In this document: positions 1 to 5,916 of the stretch, in pieces | Numbering within the stretch: the first letter of the stretch is position 1 | Layout: each line of letters begins with the position of its first letter | DNA from: Nocardia sp. NRRL S-836 | GTDB taxonomy: Bacteria > Actinomycetota > Actinomycetes > Mycobacteriales > Pseudonocardiaceae | Reading direction: 5' to 3' | Length of the DNA: 64,000 nt | Assembly: GCF_001279525.1 (NCBI RefSeq) | Contig: NZ_LGDY01000177.1 | Span: forward strand, 62,001 to 126,000 | Position numbers and translations under genes: made by a program | Notes under the pieces: model-generated | What the model saw: the letters and a program-made list of their open reading frames with translations, nothing else | Told to the model about the DNA's origin: nothing | Databases searched by the model: none

Positions 1-2
1 GG

Positions 3-353
3 TGGTCGCGGGAGACGGCCCCGATGCGGCGGGTGCACTGGCTGCTGGAGCAGCCGCACGGCAAGCTCGCCGCCCGCGCGATGGGGGTTCGGCTCGGCGA
101 GCCCTGGGTACAGGTGCCCGAGAGCCCGCTGGAGGTGGTCTCGCGCATCACGCCGACCCCGCTGCTGGTCGTGCACGGTGAGCTGGATCACTATTTCGGG
201 CCCGAGCACGCCAAGTCGTTGCACCGCGCGTCCTCCGGACATGCGCAGCTGTGGTTGGAACCCGGCATGCGGCACGCGGAATCGGCGACGACTCCTGACC
301 TGGTAGACCGGATGGCGGCCTGGACCGCCGGCAACGTCGAGGACGAGGGATGA
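3..353 (+). CDS. alpha/beta hydrolase, C-terminal part (cut by window edge)
   Basis: The gene enters from the left edge; its frame is open from base 3, so only the last 116 residues are present. The fragment carries the end of an alpha/beta-hydrolase fold: a buried strand followed by GELDHYF, whose Asp sits where the catalytic acid is expected, and GMRHAES near the C-terminus, which supplies the catalytic His. The nucleophile elbow lies outside the window, so substrate class cannot be judged. Its stop overlaps the lmeA start (ATGA, 350-353), which implies co-transcription and translational coupling. Confidence 0.75.
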   Translation, partial: WSRETAPMRRVHWLLEQPHGKLAARAMGVRLGEPWVQVPESPLEVVSRITPTPLLVVHGELDHYFGPEHAKSLHRASSGHAQLWLEPGMRHAESATTPDLVDRMAAWTAGNVEDEG

Positions 354-1189
354 CTGCAGGGCACTCTGGACAGACCGGTGCGCGCAAGAAGCGGAAGTCG
401 CGGCGCGGCAAGTTCCTCGTCATCGCGGTGCTCGTGCTCGGCGTGCTGCTGGTGGCCGCCGACTTCGCGCTGGCCGCGGCCGCCGAGTACCAGATCGCGC
501 AGCGGATGCGGGAGAAGTTGCAGCTCAAGGAAGACCCGTCGGTCCGCATCAACGGCTTCCCGTTCGTGCTGCAGGCGATCCGCGGCGACTACACGCGCGT
601 GGAGATCGACGCGTACGGCGTGCCGATCAAGGACGAGCAGAAGGACATCGAGCTGCGCGACCTCGACGTCGAGGCCGACCTGCTGCACACCCGCGTCGAG
701 CTCGGCGACCTGCTGGCGGGCAACGTCTCGAAGGCCACCATCGACCAGGTCGACGGCAAGGTGCGGATCAAGGCGCTCGACCTGAACCGCCTGGCGAACC
801 AGGTCACGCCGTTCGACAAGCTCTCGATCGAGCCGGACAACCGCGTCACGACCACCGCGCCGACGCCCGCGACCCCGGCGACGCCGAAGAACAAGACGAC
901 CGCCGCGATCAAGCTCTCCGGTCAGACCAACGTCGCCGGCAAGACCATCACCGTCAGCGCGTACGGCCAGATCGCGCTCCTCGACGGCGCCATCCAGATC
1001 ACCGTCGACGACATCGAGCTGGAGGACGCGTCGCTCAAGCAGCTCGTCCCGCAGCTGCGCAACGCGCTCGCGATCAAGATCGACCCCGGCGCACTCCCGT
1101 TCGGCGCGAAGCCCACGGCCGTCGAGGTGGAGAACGGCGCGTTCACCCTGAGCGGCATCGTCACGGATGTACCGTTGGCCGGACGATGA
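350..1189 (+). CDS. lmeA: LmeA-family (DUF2993) phospholipid-binding envelope protein
   Basis: The 279-residue protein has a short basic N-terminus (RKKRKSRRGK), one membrane anchor at about residues 22-44, and then a DUF2993 domain with the family-typical INGFPF segment near residue 65. A threonine/proline-rich linker (about 165-180) splits the domain. In mycobacteria LmeA acts in the cell envelope, binds phospholipid and is needed for mannan elongation of lipomannan; the same location is inferred here. It overlaps the hydrolase before it and thiX after it by 4 bases each, so the three form one transcription unit. Its position two genes from the cysA2/sseC operon matches the mycobacterial order. 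Confidence 0.85.
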   Translation: MTAGHSGQTGARKKRKSRRGKFLVIAVLVLGVLLVAADFALAAAAEYQIAQRMREKLQLKEDPSVRINGFPFVLQAIRGDYTRVEIDAYGVPIKDEQKDIELRDLDVEADLLHTRVELGDLLAGNVSKATIDQVDGKVRIKALDLNRLANQVTPFDKLSIEPDNRVTTTAPTPATPATPKNKTTAAIKLSGQTNVAGKTITVSAYGQIALLDGAIQITVDDIELEDASLKQLVPQLRNALAIKIDPGALPFGAKPTAVEVENGAFTLSGIVTDVPLAGR

Positions 1190-1596
1190 CCGGTGTGTGG
1201 GCGCTGCTGGGCGCGCTGGCCGTGGCCAGTGTGATCGGCGCGCTGCTCAAGGTCCGCGAGGGCCGCGTCAAGAAGTCGTCCCGTCCCGCGGCCGACCTGC
1301 CGGCGCCCGTGCGTGAGCTCCTCACGCCGGGCGTGACGCTGGTGCAGCTCTCCACCACGTTCTGCGCGCCGTGCCGGCACGCGAAGGTCGTCCTGCGCGA
1401 CCTCGCCGACCGCACCGACGGCCTCACCCACGCCGAGCTCGACGTGACGAACCTGCCGGACGTCGCCGCACAGCTCGGCGTGATGCGCACCCCCACGACA
1501 CTGGCCCTGACCGCCGACGGGACCGAGGTGTTGCGAGTCGGTGGCGTGCCGAAACGCGACACGTTGCTCGAAGCGCTGCGCCCGCATCTGGGCTAA
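1186..1596 (+). CDS. thiX: membrane-anchored thioredoxin-fold protein (ThiX-like)
   Basis: 136 residues: an N-terminal hydrophobic segment (residues 2-21), then a thioredoxin fold with the active-site motif CAPC (Cys60 and Cys63) and the cis-Pro region MRTPTT. The N-terminal helix should hold the domain at the outer face of the membrane, where it could act as a disulfide reductase or isomerase. The start overlaps the lmeA stop (ATGA). It sits just upstream of the cysteine-leader operon, as Rv0816c (thiX) does beside cysA2 and sseC2. The client protein is unknown. Confidence 0.85.
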   Translation: MTGVWALLGALAVASVIGALLKVREGRVKKSSRPAADLPAPVRELLTPGVTLVQLSTTFCAPCRHAKVVLRDLADRTDGLTHAELDVTNLPDVAAQLGVMRTPTTLALTADGTEVLRVGGVPKRDTLLEALRPHLG

Positions 1597-1675
1597 TCCG
1601 GTCGGGTGAACCTGCGTTGTTCCACCAGTTGGACATATCTCCCGGACCGAGGGATCGGGTACTACCCTCGCTGGC

Positions 1676-1753
1676 ATGACCATGCTGCTCACGAAGCGAC
1701 GCGCGGTTGATCTGTGCCGCGTGCGCAGCAGCCTGTGTCGCACGACGAGCTGA
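1676..1753 (+). CDS. cysteine-containing leader peptide (CruR-like regulatory uORF)
   Basis: A 25-codon reading frame starts at ATG 1676 (a second in-frame ATG is at 1682) and ends at TGA 1751-1753. The peptide contains TKRRAVDLCRVRSSLCR, with Cys at codons 14 and 21. This resembles the short leader peptides found before sulfurtransferase operons in actinobacteria. In Mycobacterium smegmatis the CruR uORF attenuates a DUF4395-cysA2-sseC operon according to cysteine supply, and the same three genes follow here. No Shine-Dalgarno sequence precedes the ATG, and a TACTAC hexamer at 1660-1665 would place the transcript start at or close to it, so a leaderless start is plausible. Confidence 0.75.
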   Translation: MTMLLTKRRAVDLCRVRSSLCRTTS

Positions 1754-1830
1754 TTGGGCCGCTTGACGCCCATCAGCCACCTCTGACGGACTGATTTCCC
1801 CCTCGTCCGAATGTCCGGAGGTCGTCGTGC
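1740..1830 (+). promoter_or_regulatory. attenuator stem sequestering the DUF4395 start codon
   Basis: GCACGACGA (1740-1748), inside the last codons of the leader peptide, is the exact reverse complement of TCGTCGTGC (1822-1830). The latter covers the GTG start of DUF4395 (1827-1829), directly after its Shine-Dalgarno CGGAG (1816-1820). If the stem forms, the start is hidden. A ribosome stalled at the second Cys codon (1736-1738) would mask the upstream arm and free the start. The pairing is read from the sequence; the switching mechanism is inferred. Confidence 0.55.
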
Positions 1831-2264
1831 CCAAAGATGCCCCTGTAGACCCGCGCGGACCGCGCTTCTCCGCCTGGATGACGACCGTCGTCCTCGCGAT
1901 CGTGTTGCTGACCGGCTGGTGGCGCCTGCTCGGCGCCCAGACCGTGCTCTTCGCGATGTGCGCGTTCATCTCGCTGAAGCTCAACCCCTGGGGCCACGTC
2001 TACCGCTTCGCCATCCAGCCGCGCATCACCCCGACCACCGAACGCGAGGAAGCGGCCCCGCTGCGCTTCGCCCAGGGCGTCGGTTTCGTGTTCGCGCTGC
2101 TCGGCACCGTCGGTTACGCCGCCGGCTACCCGACGTTCGGCACCGTCGCCACCGGCCTCGCACTGGTCGCCGCGTTCCTCAACGCCGCGTTCGGCCTGTG
2201 CCTCGGGTGCGAGATGTACCTGCTGCTGCGCCGGTACGCACCCGCCCTCGCACGTCCGCAATGA
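1827..2264 (+). CDS. DUF4395 membrane protein of the sulfur operon
   Basis: 145 residues, GTG start behind CGGAG. It is a small polytopic membrane protein with hydrophobic segments at about residues 19-50, 85-105 and 107-130, ending with the DUF4395 signature CLGCEMYLL; the CxxC sits at the membrane edge. DUF4395 proteins are regularly encoded next to rhodanese-type sulfurtransferases and are suspected to take part in transport or handling of a sulfur species; no activity is established. It is the first structural gene after the cysteine leader, so it is the one whose translation start is controlled. Confidence 0.85.
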   Translation: MPKDAPVDPRGPRFSAWMTTVVLAIVLLTGWWRLLGAQTVLFAMCAFISLKLNPWGHVYRFAIQPRITPTTEREEAAPLRFAQGVGFVFALLGTVGYAAGYPTFGTVATGLALVAAFLNAAFGLCLGCEMYLLLRRYAPALARPQ

Positions 2265-2296
2265 CAAGCACTGAACCTTAATTGGGAGCAACTTCG

Positions 2297-3142
2297 ATGA
2301 GCCGTGAGAACGTGCTGGTCTCGGCAGCCTGGTCCGAGGAGAACCTCCAGACGCCCGGCGTCGTCTTCGCGGAGGTCGACGAGGACACCACCGCGTACGA
2401 AGGCGGCCACATCCCCGGCGCCGTCAAGATCGACTGGAAGAACGAGCTGCAGGACCCGGTCCGCCGCGACTTCGTCGACCGCGAGGGCTTCGAGAAGCTG
2501 CTCTCCGCCAAGGGCATCTCCAACGACGACACCGTGATCCTGTACGGCGGCAACAACAACTGGTTCGCCGCCTACGCCTACTGGTACTTCAAGCTCTACG
2601 GCCACAACGACGTCAAGCTCCTCGACGGCGGCCGCAAGAAGTGGGAGCTCGACGGCCGCCCGCTGGACAAGCAGGAGGTCGTCCGCGAGGCCACCTCGTA
2701 CCAGGCCAAGGAGCAGGACCTCTCGATCCGCGCCTTCCGCGACGAGGTCGTCGACGCCATCGGCAACAAGAACCTCGTCGACGTCCGCTCCCCCGACGAG
2801 TTCTCCGGCAAGCTCCTCGCCCCGGCCCACCTCCCGCAGGAGCAGGCCCAGCGCGGCGGCCACATCCCCTCGGCCGTGAACGTGCCGTGGAGCAAGGCCG
2901 CGAACGAGGACGGCACCTTCAAGTCCGACGAGGAGCTGCGCGCCCTCTACGAGGAGGCCGGCTTCGACGGCTCCCGCAAGACCATCGCGTACTGCCGCAT
3001 CGGCGAGCGCTCCTCGCACACCTGGTTCGCCCTGCGCGAGCTGCTCGGCCACGAGGACGTCAAGAACTACGACGGTTCCTGGACGGAGTACGGCTCGCTC
3101 ATCGGCGTGCCGATCGAGCTCGGTTCCGGCAAGGAGGCCTGA
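2297..3142 (+). CDS. cysA2: thiosulfate/3-mercaptopyruvate sulfurtransferase, two rhodanese domains
   Basis: 281 residues with two rhodanese domains in tandem. The N-terminal one (about 5-130) lacks the active Cys; the C-terminal one (about 150-275) has the loop CRIGERS with the sulfur-accepting Cys233. It should move sulfane sulfur from thiosulfate or a similar donor to a thiol acceptor in the cytoplasm. The start at ATG 2297 is preferred over TTG 2282 because GGGAG at 2284-2288 is well spaced for it. The stop is 5 bases before sseC. Homologues named CysA2/CysA3 in mycobacteria share this gene order. Confidence 0.93.
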   Translation: MSRENVLVSAAWSEENLQTPGVVFAEVDEDTTAYEGGHIPGAVKIDWKNELQDPVRRDFVDREGFEKLLSAKGISNDDTVILYGGNNNWFAAYAYWYFKLYGHNDVKLLDGGRKKWELDGRPLDKQEVVREATSYQAKEQDLSIRAFRDEVVDAIGNKNLVDVRSPDEFSGKLLAPAHLPQEQAQRGGHIPSAVNVPWSKAANEDGTFKSDEELRALYEEAGFDGSRKTIAYCRIGERSSHTWFALRELLGHEDVKNYDGSWTEYGSLIGVPIELGSGKEA

Positions 3143-3147
3143 TCTTC

Positions 3148-3447
3148 ATGAGCGACTCTTGCGGCGCGCCCGTCCAGGGCGGCTCCATCGACGTCTCCTC
3201 CTCGGAAACCGTCCTGCAGGGCAAGGTCATTGCCGACGGCACCCCCGTCGGCGGCGCCTTCGTCCGCCTGCTGGACTCGACCGGCGAGTTCACCGCCGAG
3301 GTCGTCTCCTCCCCGGAGGGCGACTTCCGCTTTTTCGCCGCACCCGGCAGCTGGACCGTCCGCGCCCTGCACCGCACGGGCAACGGCCAGGCCGACGTCT
3401 CGGCGTCGGGTCCCGGCGTGCACTCGCTGGAGATCGCGGTCGCCTGA
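3148..3447 (+). CDS. sseC: SseC-like DUF1416 protein
   Basis: A 99-residue protein of the DUF1416 family, the usual length. It begins SCGAPVQGG, placing one Cys at the N-terminus, and then forms a small beta-sandwich of the kind seen in carboxypeptidase regulatory domains (VLQGKVIADGTPVGGAFV). It has no signal peptide. SseC is encoded with CysA2 throughout the actinobacteria and is thought to support sulfur transfer; its biochemical role is not settled. It lies 5 bases after cysA2, and the GGAGG before the cysA2 stop serves as its ribosome site. Confidence 0.9.
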   Translation: MSDSCGAPVQGGSIDVSSSETVLQGKVIADGTPVGGAFVRLLDSTGEFTAEVVSSPEGDFRFFAAPGSWTVRALHRTGNGQADVSASGPGVHSLEIAVA

Positions 3448-3462
3448 CCGCTCCGACCGGAG

Positions 3463-3492
3463 GGCCCCGGCAGTCACGCCACTGCCGGGGCC
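3463..3492 (+). terminator. hairpin terminator after sseC
   Basis: Perfect 12-base arms GGCCCCGGCAGT (3463-3474) and ACTGCCGGGGCC (3481-3492) enclose a six-base loop, 15 bases after the sseC stop. No T-run follows, as is common in this G+C range. It ends the leader-DUF4395-cysA2-sseC operon. The remaining bases up to 3619 show no other feature. Confidence 0.75.
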
Positions 3493-3619
3493 TTCGCACG
3501 TCCGAGGCCGCTGGCACCGCGGCGTGCGCCCTGGTCGGTAGTGGCCGGCGGCGGTGTGTGACCCGTGTCGTCCACCACCACAACCCTGCACGTCAGCCGC
3601 CCCGAGATATCCTCTCCGG

Positions 3620-3718
3620 GTGGAACACATCTTCACCGGACTCCTGGTGCTCGTGACCATCGCGGTCGTCTGGTTCTCGGCCTACGTCGTGTACCGCCTC
3701 TACTCCGACCAGCGATGA
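3620..3718 (+). CDS. 32-residue single-pass membrane protein coupled to nitrobindin
   Basis: GTG 3620 opens a 32-codon frame coding for MEHIFTGLLVLVTIAVVWFS and then AYVVYRLYSDQR. Residues 5-26 form one clear transmembrane helix with a short charged tail. The TGA (3716-3718) overlaps the ATG of the nitrobindin gene (3715) as ATGA. CTCCGG just upstream is only a weak ribosome site. The hydrophobic composition and the precise overlap argue for a real small protein; the function is unknown. Confidence 0.6.
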   Translation: MEHIFTGLLVLVTIAVVWFSAYVVYRLYSDQR

Positions 3719-4326
3719 CCAGCGGCGACGAGGCCATCCGCCTGGCCGAGCAACGCGCGGAGGCGACGCGTGCCCGCAACCTGCCGCAGTTCACCGACAT
3801 GCCCATCCCGGGCGACACGGCGAACCTGCGGGAGGGTGCGAACCTGAACGACGCCCTCCTGTCGGTCCTCCCGCTGGTAGGTGTGTGGCGGGGTGAGGGC
3901 GAGGTCGTCTACCCGACGATCGACGGTCCGTTCCGGTTCGGGCAGCAGATCACGTTCGCGCACGACGGCCGGCCGTTCCTGATCTACGAGGCGCGGTCGT
4001 GGCTGCTCAACGAGGCCGGTGAGGTCATCCGGCCCGCGGCCAGGGAGAGCGGGTTCTGGCGGCCGCAGGCGGACGACACCATCGAGGTGTTGCTGACGCA
4101 CAACACGGGCATCATCGAGATGTACTACGGCAAGCCGATCAAGCAGACGGCCTGGGAGTTCCAGACCGACGCGCTGATCCGCACCGCCACGGCCAAGGAC
4201 GTCACCGCGGCCCAGCGGCTCTACGGCATCGTCAACGGCGACCTCGCCTACGTCGAGGAGCGCGCCATGATGGGGCAGCCGATGCAGGCGCACGCGTCGG
4301 CGCAGCTCCAGCGCGTCGTCGGCTGA
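3715..4326 (+). CDS. nitrobindin-family heme-binding beta-barrel (FABP-like)
   Basis: 203 residues of the peroxynitrite isomerase/nitrobindin family. After a helical N-terminal extension it shows the barrel signature GVWRGEG (near residue 60) and closes with the usual C-terminal strand. Family members bind ferric heme through a His and isomerise peroxynitrite to nitrate; THNTGIIEMYYG lies in the heme-pocket half of the barrel. ATG 3715 is favoured because it overlaps the small membrane ORF; an upstream in-frame start would give an unrelated basic extension. The mycobacterial counterpart Rv0813c also sits beside sseC and cysA2. Confidence 0.88.
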   Translation: MTSGDEAIRLAEQRAEATRARNLPQFTDMPIPGDTANLREGANLNDALLSVLPLVGVWRGEGEVVYPTIDGPFRFGQQITFAHDGRPFLIYEARSWLLNEAGEVIRPAARESGFWRPQADDTIEVLLTHNTGIIEMYYGKPIKQTAWEFQTDALIRTATAKDVTAAQRLYGIVNGDLAYVEERAMMGQPMQAHASAQLQRVVG

Positions 4327-4350
4327 GAGCCGGACACGAACAACTCGGGG

Positions 4351-4377
4351 TCGTGGGATTGTTCAACAATCCCACGA
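4351..4377. promoter_or_regulatory. 27-bp perfect palindrome upstream of pxpB (GntR-like operator)
   Basis: Two perfect 13-base arms (4351-4363 and 4365-4377) flank a single central C; the core is ATTGTTCAACAAT. The TTGT...ACAA spacing fits operators of FadR-subfamily GntR regulators. It starts 25 bases after the nitrobindin stop and ends 20 bases before the pxpB ATG. Repressor operator is the first reading; a terminator for nitrobindin is the alternative, although there is no T-run. Confidence 0.6.
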
Positions 4378-4384
4378 TTCCCCG

Positions 4385-4390
4385 TAGCAT
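4385..4390 (+). promoter_or_regulatory. putative -10 element of a leaderless pxpBC transcript
   Basis: TAGCAT ends six bases before ATG 4397, which has no Shine-Dalgarno sequence. That spacing would start transcription at the initiation codon. The palindrome at 4351-4377 would then cover the -35 region, a position suited to repression. Confidence 0.4.
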
Positions 4391-4396
4391 GGGTTC

Positions 4397-4984
4397 ATGT
4401 TGCTGCGGCGCTGCGGTACTGACGCACTCCTGGTCGAGGTCGACTCGCTGACCGAGGTCGCGGCCGTCCGCGCCGCCCTGCACGGGCTGCCCGGTGTCGA
4501 GGAGCTCGTCCCGGCCGCCAGGACGGTGCTGGTCAAGGGCGCGTTGCCGCAGGTCAGGGAAGTCCTCAAGACCGTGGACCTGACCAGCGCACCCGCTGCG
4601 GAGTCGCGCCAGGTCACCATCCCGGTCAGCTACGACGGACCCGACCTCGACCTCGTCGCGCGGACGGCCGGAATCAGCGCCGAGGAGGTCGTCGAGCTGC
4701 ACACCGGCGCCACCTACGAGGTCGCGTTCTGCGGGTTCGCCCCCGGCTTCGGCTACCTGACCGGCCTGCCCGCGCAGCTCCAGCAGCCGCGGCTCGACTC
4801 GCCGCGCACCAAGGTCCCGGCGGGATCGGTCGGCATCGCCGGTGAGTTCACCGCCGCCTACCCGCGCGCCACACCGGGTGGGTGGCGGTTGATCGGGCGC
4901 ACCGAGATCACGCTGTTCGACCCGGGGTCCGAGACACCGGCGCTGCTCGCACCCGGTGACGTGGTCAGGTTCGTGGTCGCATGA
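4397..4984 (+). CDS. pxpB: 5-oxoprolinase subunit PxpB (KipI-like)
   Basis: 195 residues, full length for the family. It carries the allophanate-hydrolase subunit 1 fold with the hallmark CGFAPGFGYLTGLP (around residue 112) and the SVGIAGEFTAAYPRATPGGW stretch near the C-terminus. With PxpA and PxpC it forms the ATP-dependent 5-oxoprolinase that opens L-5-oxoproline to glutamate. Its stop overlaps pxpC (ATGA). No pxpA (LamB/YcsF) gene lies next to it, so the third subunit must be encoded elsewhere. Confidence 0.92.
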   Translation: MLLRRCGTDALLVEVDSLTEVAAVRAALHGLPGVEELVPAARTVLVKGALPQVREVLKTVDLTSAPAAESRQVTIPVSYDGPDLDLVARTAGISAEEVVELHTGATYEVAFCGFAPGFGYLTGLPAQLQQPRLDSPRTKVPAGSVGIAGEFTAAYPRATPGGWRLIGRTEITLFDPGSETPALLAPGDVVRFVVA

Positions 4985-5832
4985 GCCGCCGCGTCACGGT
5001 CGTCCGCACCGGCCCGCAGGCTCTGGTCCAGGACCTCGGCCGCCCCGGCCACGCCCACCTGGGCGTGCCGCCGTCGGGTGCGGTCGACCCGCACTCGCTC
5101 ACGCTGGCCAACCGGCTGGTCGGCAACGACGAGGCCGCCGCCGGGCTCGAACTGCTGCTGGGCGGCCTGCACCTCAGGGCAGAGGCCTCGTGCACGGTCG
5201 CCGTCACCGGGCCGGCGGTCGAGGTCAGGGTCGGCGGGCGGCTCGCCGACTCGCACCAGCCGCTGCACCTCGCCCCCGGCACGACGCTGGAGATCGGCAC
5301 ACCGGCCACCGGCCTGCGCACCTACCTCGCTGTCTCCGGCGGCGTCGACGCGCGGCAGGAGCTCGGCAGCCGGTCGACCGACCTGCTCTCCGGAATCGGT
5401 CCAGACCCGTTGCGCGACAACGACGTCCTCACGCTCGGCACTCCGAACGCGGCATTCGGCGCAGACGTCGTGCCGCCGTTCCACGCACCGGACACGATCA
5501 CCGTGCCGGTCACGCCCGGCCCGCGCGACGACTGGTTCGAGGACGCGGAAACCCAGCTGCGGCAGGGGTCGTGGACGGTCAGCGACCGCAGCAACCGGGT
5601 CGGCGCGCGGTTGCAGGGGACGGTTCTGAATCGTCGTGACGGCGAGATTCCCAGCGAGGGCATGATCACCGGCGCGATCCAGGTGCCGCCGGACGGGCAG
5701 CCCGTGGTCTTCCTCAACGACCACCCGACCACCGGCGGCTACCCGGTGATCGGCGTGGTCGGCCGCGAGCACCTGCGGTTCCTCGGCCAGGCGCGGCCGG
5801 GGACGACGGTCAGGTTCCGCCCGATCGGCTGA
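4981..5832 (+). CDS. pxpC: 5-oxoprolinase subunit PxpC (KipA-like)
   Basis: 283 residues of the biotin-dependent carboxyltransferase/allophanate-hydrolase subunit 2 family. Recognisable blocks are TGPQALVQDLGRPGHAHLGV at the N-terminus, YLAVSGGVD in the middle, SDRSNRVGARLQG, and GYPVIGVVGREHL near the C-terminus. It pairs with PxpB in 5-oxoproline hydrolysis; KipA/KipI pairs in Bacillus also influence sporulation kinase, but no kinA-type partner is visible here. The ATG overlaps the pxpB stop. Confidence 0.92.
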   Translation: MSRRVTVVRTGPQALVQDLGRPGHAHLGVPPSGAVDPHSLTLANRLVGNDEAAAGLELLLGGLHLRAEASCTVAVTGPAVEVRVGGRLADSHQPLHLAPGTTLEIGTPATGLRTYLAVSGGVDARQELGSRSTDLLSGIGPDPLRDNDVLTLGTPNAAFGADVVPPFHAPDTITVPVTPGPRDDWFEDAETQLRQGSWTVSDRSNRVGARLQGTVLNRRDGEIPSEGMITGAIQVPPDGQPVVFLNDHPTTGGYPVIGVVGREHLRFLGQARPGTTVRFRPIG

Positions 5833-5843
5833 GGAACACGACG

Positions 5844-5873
5844 TTGACGTAAGTGGTCCAGACCAAATACCGT
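5844..5873 (+). promoter_or_regulatory. chitinase promoter with DasR-type (dre) box
   Basis: AGTGGTCCAGACCAAA at 5852-5867 closely matches the DasR-responsive element consensus ACTGGTCTAGACCACT; its core TGGTCCAGACCA is palindromic apart from the central pair. It lies between a -35-like TTGACG (5844-5849) and a -10-like TACCGT (5868-5873), 18 bases apart. DasR, the GlcNAc regulator of actinomycetes, would block this promoter until amino-sugar phosphates accumulate. The box is seen; the regulator is not in this window. Confidence 0.65.
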
Positions 5874-5916
5874 AACGCGCAGGCCGCCGCGGACCTCTCC
5901 AACCTGGAGTTTCCGC

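Noticed and set aside
4981..5832. Urea amidolyase/allophanate hydrolase reading for pxpBC
   Set aside because: The separate B and C subunits without a biotin carboxylase or amidase domain fit 5-oxoprolinase better.
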